Shown one piece after another: positions 1 through 11,415 of a stretch of DNA of 24,813 nucleotides. Below the pieces are notes generated by a model. That model saw nothing but the letters and a program-made list of their open reading frames with translations. It had not been told where the DNA came from and made no database searches. Origin of the DNA: Seminavis robusta (Eukaryota; Bacillariophyta; Bacillariophyceae; Naviculales; Naviculaceae); the NCBI GenBank assembly GCA_903772945.1, contig CAICTM010001665.1, positions 1 through 24,813 of the forward strand. Reading direction: 5' to 3'. Numbering within the stretch: the stretch's first letter is position 1; every line of letters begins with the position of its first letter. Made by a program: the position numbers and the translations under genes.

Positions 1-2
1 AT

Positions 3-568
3 GTTCCGAATGGAGAAGCCAATGGATCTCGTCTTTTTGTGAGAAAGGTGGATGTGAGGGATGGTTGCACCCCCATGATTATCCAACTCGACAACGGCTG
101 CAAGATTCGGGCTTTTTTTCTCAGGTCAAGTCAAATCTATCCTTGTGGAACATGAAATGGAGACTATTATGCCACGTACTTTTTATGTAACGGAGCAAGA
201 CTACACTTTCAGCACCAGATGGTTTTATGACGGGGAAGTTTTACACACCAAGATTAAGGGTAAGCAGTTCCCGTTTATCAGCAATTCTGCGACTACTGGA
301 CACAAATTACAGGTATATACTGCAGTGTGGTTATTGGTACATTTATGGCGATACTGTCAAAAACTGGGCTTACGTGGTGTTATCAAGGGTGCGAACCATG
401 AGTGGTTGGTTCTTATTGAAGAAGCTGGAATGGGATCCAAAGAACTTTGCCATGCAACAACGAATGAGAGACATGCTTGCAAGATTAAAGGATACTATTG
501 GGCTTTCTGTCCTAGGAGAAAATCAATACGATGAAATGTTCCAGCGAGAAGACGGGTTCTTGTTATAA
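3..568 (+). CDS. 3' part of an unrecognised gene, frame-broken or spliced
   Basis: I do not recognise this gene. From position 3 one frame reads as natural protein (VRKVDVRDGCTPMIIQLDNG) up to about 120. It meets a TGA at 153, then reads DYYATYFLCNGARLHFQHQ up to another TGA at 228. A second frame is open from about 191 to a TAA at 566-568 and ends in a hydrophilic tail with motifs WDPKNF, MRDMLARLKDT and GENQYDEMF. The sense-looking text moves between frames, so this is either the last exons of a spliced gene entering from the left edge or a decaying copy. Possible donors (GTCAAG near 125, GTAAGC at 261) and an acceptor (ACAG near 312) exist, but I could not build a convincing spliced model. 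No family was identified. Confidence is low that it is functional and modest that it derives from coding DNA. Confidence 0.3.
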
Positions 569-1386
569 GTATAAACAGTAGGGATATAGGGTAAAATAAT
601 CTATATATAAAAACTTTTATTACTACAACTACCTTCTGAGATTCGCATTGCACCTCGTACGTCATTCAATGTCATTCATTGAAAAAAGATCAAGTGTCCA
701 ATCAAATCACAGTCGACCCCGAAAAATTAGGAACCAACTTTTATAAATGTGAAAAGCGAGGAGACTTTCATGTGCATGTACATGCGTTGACTGTATCCCG
801 TTAATACAATACTAGTCGAATACGTAGACTTCTACAGGGCCTTCTAAGTAATGCGCGCCGGGTATAATTCAAACCTCTGCCCCCATCGGTACATTACCCC
901 TAAAGCAAATCGTCTCCAGGAGACGAAATTAATAGCTTATTAAAAATAAAATACCGATACTGGTGTCTCGTAGCAGTACGGTATCAAATGCCGCAATATT
1001 ATTGTTATGACGGTGAAGGGTCGTTTTTTGTCACTTCCACACTTCGCTCCTCAATCATTGCGGACAGCTCCTATCGGTATCCAACGGCCTCCATTATTTC
1101 TTCTTCGTTCCCTCTCTTTCACAGCCAGCCGCAGAGTGACAGTCAAGTGTTCCTGTCATTGCAGCTTCTTCCACCGCTTCACGCCTTCCATCATCGTCAT
1201 TGCAGCAGTGCATCCTTGACTCTTCTTGTTGTGTGCCCACGTCTGAGGAAATTGACGAAATGCCCAATCGCCGACGCCCTCCCTCGTTGAGGAAGAATCG
1301 CCTCAAGTCCACCCTCGAGATTCCATCATCACCAAAACCTCAAAGACAGATACTACTCTTGTTTACGCGTGAGCAATGCTGAAGCA
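569..1386. other. Intergenic or 5' region before the LRR-type gene
   Basis: No supportable gene. The first half is AT-rich. From about 1020 to 1340 the plus strand is rich in TTC/TCC/CAC and gives several short overlapping ORFs of low complexity. The frame of the following gene is open back to about 1291 without an ATG, so an upstream exon or a lost N-terminus of that gene could lie here. Confidence 0.4.
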
Positions 1387-2628
1387 ATGCAAGTAGTTGC
1401 TATTTGCGAGCAGTGTCCTTCTCTGGCCACCAGCACATTCAAAGACAATATTACGCCTCTCTCCTTTTTGATCGTGGCCAACGCAAGCTTGGAAGTGATC
1501 CAGTCGTTTTGCCAGAAGTTCCCGAATGCGGCGAAGGTGAAATGGTGCCCCCCAGGCTTTTCTCCTCAGGTACTACCGCTCGAAACAGCCATAAATTATG
1601 GGTACCACCCGGGCTGTGGAGTCATCCCTTGTTTGGTGGAATTGTATCCCAATGCAGCACACACTGATTTAGTTGTTCGGCTTGTTCACTACGAGGACGG
1701 AGTCATGGAGGATATCAAAGCATTGTTGGAAGGCATTTTACGAAGCGGCGGTTTTCAAACGAAGGAAGACCAAGAGAATCTGCTTCATCGTGTCTGGTCA
1801 GAAGACCCCCACCCAAATGTGCTGGAATACCTTATTCCAAAGTGTCCACGCGTTTCACAATACCCAATCTTGGAGAATACCTGCTATGAACCTCAACCGG
1901 GGATAATTACAAAGTTGCTGCCTCAGCTTGTGAAATTGGATCTCACCGTCAGCTTGGAACTACCTGGGCGGCAGAATTTCCCAGAAGCATTGGGGGCATC
2001 CCATTGCCTGGAAGAGCTCACTTTGCGATTTGGGACGCGGCTGGCTCCAGTCTGGGACGACCAAGTTCCCACGTCTGTTGCGGAGTGGGCTTGGGCTGCT
2101 ATGTACACCGCCATTGGTTCCGTTCCAACTCTCAAGAAGCTGTGGTTGTCAAAACAGCTCGATCTGCCCAAGAGCAATGATGGTATCACAGCGGCAGTAG
2201 TGAAAATCTTGGGACGGAACACGTTGGATTCTTTGACTTTGAAGGGCTTTCGTGTTGACCTTGATGTCATTATTGCAGCTCTCATGCAGTCTGCGGCTCC
2301 CCTTCGAGAGTTGGACATCCGCAAAGATTGTGTGGAACTGCACCAGCGTAAAAAGATCCTGGATTGTTTGAAGACAGAAAATACTACCTTGACTCGCCTG
2401 GGAGGCCACCTGGTGGTTGTCGGTGGAATCACTGACCAACTCAACTACTTTACACTACTCAACAAAATGGGGCGTGGTTTGGCTCGGGACACTTCGACAA
2501 CTGCAACTGTTCTCGTTGGGCTTTTGCACAATGCAAACAAAGATGGGGACATTGCGGCCGATGTGACCAAACTGGGTGTCCTCTATGGCCTATTGCGAGA
2601 GTCCCCCAGCATCTGGTGCTTCAATTAG
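1387..2628 (+). CDS. Diatom ankyrin/LRR-type repeat protein
   Basis: A 413-residue protein if translation begins at the ATG at 1387. The frame is open further upstream, through a GTG at 1369, back to about 1291, but has no earlier ATG. The N-terminal ~110 residues form helical repeats resembling degenerate ankyrin or LRR caps (TPLSFLIVANASLEVIQSFCQKFPN, given here only as a region near residues 25-50; then LPLETAINYGY and IPCLVELYPNAA). The middle, residues ~175-330, has leucine-spaced segments such as LEELTLRFG, LKKLWLSKQLDLP, LDSLTLKGFRV and LRELDIRKD, which is the LRR pattern. The C-terminus (LNYFTLLNKMGRG, then LYGLLRESPSIW) resembles the conserved end I associate with a large diatom LRR family. 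A role in protein-protein binding is inferred from the fold only. The missing canonical start suggests an unseen 5' exon or a truncated family copy. Confidence 0.75.
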   Translation: MQVVAICEQCPSLATSTFKDNITPLSFLIVANASLEVIQSFCQKFPNAAKVKWCPPGFSPQVLPLETAINYGYHPGCGVIPCLVELYPNAAHTDLVVRLVHYEDGVMEDIKALLEGILRSGGFQTKEDQENLLHRVWSEDPHPNVLEYLIPKCPRVSQYPILENTCYEPQPGIITKLLPQLVKLDLTVSLELPGRQNFPEALGASHCLEELTLRFGTRLAPVWDDQVPTSVAEWAWAAMYTAIGSVPTLKKLWLSKQLDLPKSNDGITAAVVKILGRNTLDSLTLKGFRVDLDVIIAALMQSAAPLRELDIRKDCVELHQRKKILDCLKTENTTLTRLGGHLVVVGGITDQLNYFTLLNKMGRGLARDTSTTATVLVGLLHNANKDGDIAADVTKLGVLYGLLRESPSIWCFN

Positions 2629-3633
2629 AACTGGTGGAAGATTTGCTTTGCAATGCAATGTGTGAGTTTTCGAAAGTTGATGCCTCAGCTGATGGAGAGA
2701 AAAGCACTCGATTGAGTGGTTGCTTGTAGCCTCTTGATACCAAGCCGAAACTCAAAGCTTTAGGAAGGAAGAACTATACATGTGTTCACCGCTGCATGTA
2801 GTGTTCAGTTTCTCAACTAGCTGGTCAAATAGACACCACTAGAGTCTATGCCTATAGCTGTTGCGTTGTCCGTCTCTCCTAGTGATGTAGGATATCCAGG
2901 CAACCAAGCTAGCGACGGCCTGTTTGTTTCAAACCGTCACCACCGGAGAAGCTCAGGCTGCTGCACTTAGTGAGGAGCCCCAAGCCTACCGTACGAGAAC
3001 CTTGGAAGCGAGCGATGCCTATGGCACTGAGCACAGAAGACCGGAGATCGAACGATTTGGTTCTGAAAGTCACACGAGAGAGTTCGAGAGAGAGACAGCC
3101 AGGAGAACTGCCACTGCTGCTGCCGGTGCGCTCCAACTAGTTGCTGCAGCTGCCACCTGTTATCGTCACAAAAACTCTGCTCCAACAGTTGCGCCAGGCT
3201 CTTGGAGGCTCGGGAGGAATACGCCACCCCGGCGAGTGCAACGAGTCTCGCAGTCCGAGAGAGAGGCACCAGGAGAGCAGCAAGGTGGAATTTCCATGGC
3301 ACTTTGTGCTTCCTCAGCCTGCTCTTTTTTGGCCTCTCCTTTCTAGTACCGTACGGTATTTGTAGGTTGTGCCCAACGACGGGCAAGACGGACGGTTGAG
3401 AATGAGCTCTCTTGTTATAATGATATGTCGATTCGATTCGGCAGAGCGCCCATCGCTGTATGTAATATTTAGTCCGTTTGGTTCTTCCTTTCTCTTTCCA
3501 CAAGAACATTCTCTTTCCCGCAATCTCAGCCAGTAATAGCAGACAGGCAGGAGGCGTATCTTTTTTCTTCTTTTTCACACTTGTCGTTTTTTTTTGTCAC
3601 ACTGTCGTTGTTCTCAGTTAGATACAGTTGTAG
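2629..3633. other. Intergenic, long ORFs of doubtful status
   Basis: The stretch lies between the LRR-type gene and the 3' end of the small minus-strand gene. It holds two opposed long ORFs (2924-3346 plus, 2967-3578 minus, 203 codons). Their composition is dominated by S/R/A/Q runs, neither shows a recognisable motif, and they overlap on the same DNA. Part of this region may be UTR. Nothing firm. Confidence 0.35.
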
Positions 3634-4049
3634 TTAGTTTCGTTTGGATTTGCTGGGTTGCTGTATGTTGTGATGCGCATTCTTATTCTTGTTCAAGTTC
3701 TTTTGCTGTTTCGAGTTTCTCTTTTGCAAGTCTCTCGTGGCGGCCTTTTGCGAGCGCTTGTCGTCCTTTTCCGTCACATTCTCTTGGTGTTGCTTTTCGG
3801 CAATCGATTCACTCGTTTCCTGGGCGGCACGCATGCCTTGGTCGACACGGAAGAGAGCCGCAATCAACACTGCATCAGCAAAGGCAAAGGGGTAGGTGGC
3901 TTCCTGTTGTTGTTGATGTGTGACGAAAGCATGAAAGAAAACGAAAGAACAAATGAGTCTCCCAAAAGATACGGATCTTGTTGTTCTGCCTTGTCGCTCC
4001 GACTCACCGGAATTTCCCAGTAAAAGTAGTTCAGGATGGTAAGCGCCAT
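3634..4049 (-). CDS. Small two-exon lysine-rich protein, 103 aa
   Basis: Function unknown. I built the gene from two exons: 4049-4008 (ATG, 14 codons, ending WEIP) and 3903-3634. A 104-bp intron with donor GTGAGT and acceptor CAACAACAG separates them, and the join is in phase 0. The joined protein is 103 residues. The first ~35 are hydrophobic and aromatic (MALTILNYFYWEIP joined to EATYPFAFADAVLIAALFRV) and could be a signal anchor or a membrane-associated helix pair. From about residue 40 it becomes a highly charged, Q/K/N/E-rich tail ending KSKRN, probably a coiled coil or disordered. The frame is preserved exactly across the splice, which is the main evidence that it is real. It is divergent from the hydrolase gene at 5229. 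No family recognised. Confidence 0.65.
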
Positions 4050-5228
4050 GGTGGATTCGATTGGTTTAGTAGTCTGTCTAGAGTTTGTGTTGCAGTTGTT
4101 TGTAGTTAGTTGCTCGGTTCAATGGATTGTGATGAGTGTGAAGTGTCAGATCTTTTTGGCTCTTCTCTTCGCCTCTAAAGAAGATGCGGGTGATGTTTTG
4201 GATGCAAGAGTTCTCGAAGAAGATCGATCTTTGAAAGGACCGTTCAGTACTGGGAGTACGTAGAAATATACACAAAGAGCGCCCGCCACCTCCTTCTCAT
4301 TTTGTTTTGGGTGCCGCCCTCATCAAACGGAACCGAACTCAGGGAGATCACTGACTAAGCAAGTCACTCTCGCTCACCAGCTGTTCACAGGGAGTGTCGA
4401 GCAGCTCTGTCGAGCTTCAAAAGCATCCTTCCATTCTTGTACCGGTACTAGTACATCTTGGATATCTTTTGAACAACACAACGTCAAAGCCATGCTTTTG
4501 GGTCGAGTCGAGTCGGAGCAGCTGTTCAGAGCCCAGTTAGCCTACCGGTTGCATACGGGTTCGGGGTAGTCGAGTGCATCCTTCCCTCCTTCCACAGTTT
4601 ATCAAGGATATCGTACTTTTTTACCAAGCTGTCATAGATCATGCAACTCCCTAAAGTCCAACCCGTACAAAACCACCAGTCCATCCCAACACAAACGCAA
4701 TATACATTCTTTTGGAGTGCGATATTGACCAGCCAGGGAATCAAATCGAATCAATCCTTCCGTTTTCCCAGGATGTACTTGCGGTCTTCGTAGGCTCAGG
4801 CAAACCTGGTCGCTATGTATAGTTACCTTCTATTGTGCTTGGAGCGGGCATTCTGGCAACTTGTCGTTGTGCTCCAGCAGTTTGACTTGGGCCGATTGTA
4901 GTGGATCTTTCGTGGAGGTATGGTCGTGTGAATTAATTCACGAGTATGACGTTGAGGGTGCAATACTGGTTACATGTATCTGCGGCAATATTATTGTTAT
5001 TACACCTCACGCAAACGCTGCAAGCAACTTGGATGTCATTGTTGCTCGCTGGTGATACAATGCCGGCACTGGAACTGGCGGCTTGACGCGCTACTTAGGC
5101 CAGTGGGCTGCACGATCGACCACGTTCAGTGTGAAGGGGAAGGCCATGTGAAGTCCTCATAAACTAAATCAAACAAGCTCTTCAGCTTCTCAAAAGCAAC
5201 AAAAACTGCAAACTTGACCTTGTCTATC
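4050..5228. other. Divergent intergenic region
   Basis: About 1.2 kb lies between the divergent small-protein gene and the hydrolase gene, so it should hold both promoters. It contains ACCGGTAC and TCGAGTCGAGTC motifs near 4440-4515. A 72-codon minus ORF at 4526-4744 (WLVNIALQKNVY, YDILDKLWKEGR) reads somewhat like protein but has no recognisable family and is not called. Confidence 0.35.
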
Positions 5229-6233
5229 ATGACGACTTCTACTACTATCCACCACAGGCAGAAAAGGACTTCTTGGATCCTTGGTGCCCTCGTGTTTTCG
5301 ATTCGAAGTTGCTCTGGGCTCTTCTTTGACCAATCCGTGGTAATCGACCCCAACGACCCCCTTGAAAACACGGGACCCTCGACTGTCATCACAGAACCAG
5401 TGCAATTTGCCTTGGAAACAGATACTCTCCAAGGAGAGATGTTCATTCCCAGGGAATCAGATGGTTCGTTTACCGAAATCTATGGGTTTGTGCTTTTTAT
5501 GCCCGGTGCAGGAAGCTCTTTCACCATGTACGAAGACTACTTGAATCATCTGGCCTCGCATGGATACTTGACGGTCGGGCTGGACTTTGCCTCCCGAGGA
5601 ATCACCACAGAGAGTGAACACGACCTCAAGGCCCAACAGGCACTAGATGTCATTGCTGCTGTGCAAAGTATGGACTCTGCCTACGAATCATTGCCTGTCA
5701 TTTGTGCTGGCCATTCCCAAGGTGGAAAGATCTCGTTCTATGCTGCTTCTACGGACACAACTGGCTCTATCAAGGGTGTTATGGCCATGGACCCTGTCAA
5801 CTCTGGTGGTCCTCCTTGCTTCCTCTTTCCGAATCTATGTATCAAGTATCCGGTAGCCCCCAACACCGAGTCTGGACAACGTGGCATCATGCATCAAATG
5901 AGTGATGGAACTGGCAGCATCATTTTCCGGTCGGAACCAGACTTTTTTACCAATCCTGATGAACAATTCAACGCGCAATATTTCTACTATGGTTCTGATG
6001 GACAAGGCACCGATGCTGCCCCCTCGCCAGCGTTCTATTACGATATGGGCAACTTTGGTCATACCGCTTATCTTCCCATGCTTTGCTCGGAGCAAATTCA
6101 ACTTATCAAGCGAAGCATGGTTGCTTTTCTACAACAGCACATCCAAGGCATTGGGAGAGACGACTATCTCACTGGAAATATCGTTCAGGCAGACATTGAC
6201 TCGGGGTATCTTAATGCTGTAGAGTCTCGCTAA
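5229..6233 (+). CDS. Chlorophyllase-like alpha/beta hydrolase, probably secretory
   Basis: A 334-residue alpha/beta hydrolase of the chlorophyllase / PET-hydrolase-like group. Residues ~13-33 form a basic stretch followed by a hydrophobic core (SWILGALVFSIRSCSG), consistent with a signal peptide or anchor; I see no clear ASAFAP plastid motif. The oxyanion-side strand (VLFMPGAGSS) is near residue 90. The nucleophile elbow is GHSQGG with Ser163; plant chlorophyllases have GHSRGG here. The acid is probably Asp188 in AMDPVN, matching the DPVD motif of chlorophyllases. The base is probably His278 in NFGHTAYL, matching the YGHMD motif. Hydrolysis of the chlorophyll phytyl ester is plausible from the family; another ester substrate is equally possible. 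The start is the first ATG, with no earlier in-frame ATG. Its 3' end is 129 bp from the convergent zinc-finger gene. Confidence 0.85.
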   Translation: MTTSTTIHHRQKRTSWILGALVFSIRSCSGLFFDQSVVIDPNDPLENTGPSTVITEPVQFALETDTLQGEMFIPRESDGSFTEIYGFVLFMPGAGSSFTMYEDYLNHLASHGYLTVGLDFASRGITTESEHDLKAQQALDVIAAVQSMDSAYESLPVICAGHSQGGKISFYAASTDTTGSIKGVMAMDPVNSGGPPCFLFPNLCIKYPVAPNTESGQRGIMHQMSDGTGSIIFRSEPDFFTNPDEQFNAQYFYYGSDGQGTDAAPSPAFYYDMGNFGHTAYLPMLCSEQIQLIKRSMVAFLQQHIQGIGRDDYLTGNIVQADIDSGYLNAVESR

Positions 6234-6362
6234 TTGGTTAAATATAGATCCAGACAAAGAATACATGGTACTTATTAGTAGATTGTGGTTTGCCTCACCA
6301 TACCTGTACCATCAAAAGCAGTTGTTTACTGAGCAGTCTTGTTCGATTGGTGCTCAAGAGAC

Positions 6363-6854
6363 TCATGGTTCAATTGGTGGCAATCTGGGAAGGCCAGCAA
6401 AACTCAGAACAGCTGACACGCAATCGTCGGGGACTTCCATTCTTCGACTGCTTGCAAATGTTGCAATCGCTTCAGCTGTTTCATCCATGGTGAGTAAAAG
6501 AACTTCTTCCTGAAGCTTTCCTTTGAGCTGTTGCCACCTGCGCTTGTGGTTTGACCCGTGTCCATGCTGCCTGATCATCCTATGGCGGCTGGGTCCTCCC
6601 ACAACAGGAACAATGGATTTCTTGCAGAGGCCACAATACCCGTTGGAACAGTCATAGTAGTCTATCTTCCTACATCGAACGACCTGCACTAGTTTCTTGT
6701 GATTCTTTCCCGCCTCGTGCACCGCTGCGGACGCCTTTGACCAGCCCACAAAGCAGTCACATAGATCACAGTGATATCCTTCTTTCTTGTATTCCCTGCG
6801 GAATGGGGAGACAAAGCGCCTGAGCCTTCTCTTCTGTCCTTTTTTACCAGGCAT
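6363..6854 (-). CDS. Two-finger C2H2 zinc-finger protein, U1/matrin type
   Basis: A small basic protein of 163 residues from the ATG at 6854, which sits in a good Kozak context (GTCACCATGCC). An in-frame ATG at 6899 would add 15 residues. It opens with a basic stretch (GKKGQKRRLRRF), likely nuclear or RNA-binding. Two fingers share the same spacing C-x2-C-x13-H-x5-H: C29/C32/H46/H52 and C74/C77/H91/H97. This is the U1-C/matrin-like spacing seen in double-stranded RNA and splicing-related zinc fingers. The C-terminus (EVLLLTMDETAEAIATFAS, then DDCVSAVLSFAGLP) looks helical and short. RNA or nucleic-acid binding is inferred from the fingers. It is divergent from the secreted protein gene at 7352, ~0.5 kb away. 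Confidence 0.75.
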   Translation of the reverse strand: MPGKKGQKRRLRRFVSPFRREYKKEGYHCDLCDCFVGWSKASAAVHEAGKNHKKLVQVVRCRKIDYYDCSNGYCGLCKKSIVPVVGGPSRHRMIRQHGHGSNHKRRWQQLKGKLQEEVLLLTMDETAEAIATFASSRRMEVPDDCVSAVLSFAGLPRLPPIEP

Positions 6855-6899
6855 GGTGACGATGATGTGATATGGTACTTCTTTTTCCTTTGGTTGCAT

Positions 6900-7351
6900 G
6901 CTAGCTCTACGCTCTGGAAATTTTCAGGTTTTCAGGGGAGCAACGATAACAGCGGTGCAATCGAAACCCGGAGTTATGATATTATACAGTACAATTCAAG
7001 GTCAGCGATCATGATTGACGATTGAATGGTACACAGTGTATGATTCAATCGACGCAAGTGATGCAAGAAAGCATGTCTGGCGGGGACTGCGTGCAGGAAT
7101 GACTCAAAAGAGGCCAGCTCGCCAGCTCCCAAGCAAGTCATGCTTGTGTCAATCGGTTCAGAGCTCAATTGCACCGAGCGGTTTTGGTAGCCACGAGCCT
7201 TGGACGCTGTATGATTCATTGCCGGCAAATCTATCCTGGAGAGATCCCTCCTTTCCCTTCTCGATGATCTCATAAATCAAAATCACAAACAAAAAACACA
7301 ATAACGAAAAAAACGAAAACTGGAAACGACAACAGCAACTTCAAGGATACA
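6900..7351. other. Divergent promoter region and 5' leader
   Basis: Spacer between the divergent zinc-finger and secreted-repeat genes. The last 80 bases before 7352 are A-rich and C-rich with few G, typical of an untranslated leader. Two partial copies of a 'TGTATGATTCA' segment occur near 7035 and 7207. No gene called. Confidence 0.35.
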
Positions 7352-8320
7352 ATGAGCCTACAAAAGTCTATCATTCTAGCTCTGCTTTCACTCAGTGCCA
7401 ACCGATCAAATGCTGCCATATACACGCCAGATACTTCACCACAAGCTCTAAGCAACATGAGCGAAGAAGTGCTCATGATCAGTGTCAACAGTGTCTCCAA
7501 CATGGTTGGACAACAAGCTGGATGCATCACTGATGTCCAAGTCACTGCCACTGTGGTTGGAGTTAACAAGACCACCCTGGGTTTTGAAACTGGAAACACG
7601 GTGATCTTCAATTCTAACTACAAAAATGAGGGTTCATCTCTTTGTGATGGGTTTGTGGGACCCAAGGCTCCACCGAGGCTATTTGATGGCTGGGTCGGGT
7701 ATGCCTATTTGAATGATGGAAGTGCCACAACAACAAGTGGCATTTTGGGTTTGGCAGCCCAAGGATTTAGCTTGCAAGAGGAGATCTACTTTGGGCCCGG
7801 TCCAGTCATTCTACCACAGGTGTCTACTTCATCTGAGAACCAAGGATCAGCCACAAAACCGCCCAGAACGTTGGTTGAGGCTCCTGTTAGTGAGAGCAGC
7901 ATGTACAACTCCTGCGATGAAAACTTGCTCATAAGTGTCAAGAGTTTGGTCGAAGTTGAAGGCCAATCGCCTGGCTGCCTCGTGTACTATCATGTTACTG
8001 CTGAGGTTGCAGAGGCGATGAAGACCACTCTTGGTTTCAAGGCTGGCGACGCTGTCAAGTTCACATCATTCTTCTATAAACAAACCCAGGCTTGTCAAGG
8101 CATTGCGGGTCCATCGTCGTATCCTTTGAAACTGGGCTGGTGTGGAAAGGTCTACCTTAATGACAATGGTGCTACAAGCATGGATGGTGCTCTGCAGCTG
8201 ACGGCGCATGGCCAGAGTTTCGAGGCTGCCGATGCTGATCAATGTGCGACTGTGACTACAGTGCCACCTACCAGGAAACTGCGTGGTGCATTGAAGGTCC
8301 AAATGAGCGAAGAAGCTTAA
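7352..8320 (+). CDS. Secreted protein with two tandem cysteine-bearing repeats
   Basis: A 322-residue protein with a clear signal peptide (residues 1-21, hydrophobic KSIILALLSLSA, probable cut after SNA). It then has two homologous units of about 100 residues, roughly 41-143 and 192-292. Shared landmarks are ISVNSV/ISVKSL, a Gly-Cys step (C58/C209), KTTLGFETG/KTTLGFKAG, a second Cys (C98/C248), GYAYLND/GKVYLND, and the G-I/A-LGLAAQG versus LQLTAHG ends. A linker of ~45 Pro/Ser/Thr-rich residues joins them, and the tail carries one more Cys. The family is not recognised. The beta-strand pattern and cysteines recall an OB-fold or netrin-type module, but that is a guess. An extracellular or cell-wall-associated role is inferred from the signal peptide. 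The ATG at 7352 is preceded by an A/C-rich leader. Confidence 0.85.
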   Translation: MSLQKSIILALLSLSANRSNAAIYTPDTSPQALSNMSEEVLMISVNSVSNMVGQQAGCITDVQVTATVVGVNKTTLGFETGNTVIFNSNYKNEGSSLCDGFVGPKAPPRLFDGWVGYAYLNDGSATTTSGILGLAAQGFSLQEEIYFGPGPVILPQVSTSSENQGSATKPPRTLVEAPVSESSMYNSCDENLLISVKSLVEVEGQSPGCLVYYHVTAEVAEAMKTTLGFKAGDAVKFTSFFYKQTQACQGIAGPSSYPLKLGWCGKVYLNDNGATSMDGALQLTAHGQSFEAADADQCATVTTVPPTRKLRGALKVQMSEEA

Positions 8321-8553
8321 GTTCTGAGCTGGAATAGAGAATCAAGTGATAATAAGAGGAATAGAAATCAGTGTTTGACATAATATGTACCTGTAGCTGA
8401 AATGTAGATTCATTGGTATTCTTTGAAATACATGTAGGTCTGGGGCCTTTTTCTATTGCAGGGTTCCACCAAAGCGCACGCAGAGCCAGAAGAAACAAGG
8501 GTTATCAGGAGACACCAATTTTTGGTAAGCGTCCCTCCATCTTGGTAGCATGA

Positions 8554-10681
<2,128 letters not shown>

Positions 10682-11409
10682 GCTGGGTATCTTTTTTGCT
10701 GCAACTAACTGAAAACCAAGAGTGCTTCAACATATAGCTACCACGTAGCTAGTTTGTTGACTTTTGGTCCAAGAGAAGCTGCTGCTTTTGTTAGTTTGGT
10801 GTACCTGAACCACTGGTACTCCACTCAACCATTGACACCATTGACACCAAAGCATGTGAAAGCGATGACGAATGGCTCTTTTCTTCTGTGTTCCTGTGGA
10901 GTTCCTCCTGCGACTTAGGTGAAATTTGTCTAATTACAGTCTGCTCAACGGCACTGGGTTTGCCTCGCAGGCTTGGGTTGAACACTCCACAATATCGTTC
11001 GCGGACACCCTTCCTGCCTTTTGCAGTCTTTTGAAAGTGATAGCCTTCTCACACATCCATGGCCATCGCAATCCAAAGCATCCTTCTCAGGGGGAATTGA
11101 AGACGAAGTGTGGCGTCTGCAATCAGCCATGACGGTTCTAGACTATGTGGCGGAGGCTGGTTACTCGAAGGATTTTTGGTGCTTGGAGCATCCATCCACA
11201 GAGGGAGAGCGTCATAACATCATGAACGCTATACATTTACGAATCTGGTAACTGGTCATGTTTCACATAGTCTCGCGGAAACAAGTTGCTACTCATCCTC
11301 TGCTAGAAAGACGTGCTGGAACCTCGGTCAGAACTTCGCCAGAGGTGGAAATCTTGGGCACAACATATGACACTAACACCACAACAGCCAAAAAATGTTT
11401 TCATCTGAT
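10682..11409. other. Upstream region of the protease gene
   Basis: Contains the protease promoter. Between 11099 and 11250 a plus frame reads DEVWRLQSAMTVLDYVAEAG and could be a relic of coding DNA, but nothing around it extends or identifies it. Confidence 0.3.
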
Positions 11410-11415
11410 AAGGCT

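Noticed and set aside
2924..3346. 140-codon plus-strand ORF
   Set aside because: Starts with a non-ATG codon, rich in R/A/E runs from GAGAGA-type DNA, no recognisable domain.
2967..3578. 203-codon minus-strand ORF
   Set aside because: Low-complexity K/R/S/L-rich text without motifs, opposed by another long ORF on the plus strand; no splice or homology support.
4526..4744. 72-codon minus ORF in the divergent spacer
   Set aside because: Protein-like composition but short, without motif, homologue or splice partner that I can see.
7112..7129. 18-base string GGCCAGCTCGCCAGCTCC shared with ~15885-15902
   Set aside because: Exact but isolated; no flanking similarity, so probably chance or simple repeat structure.
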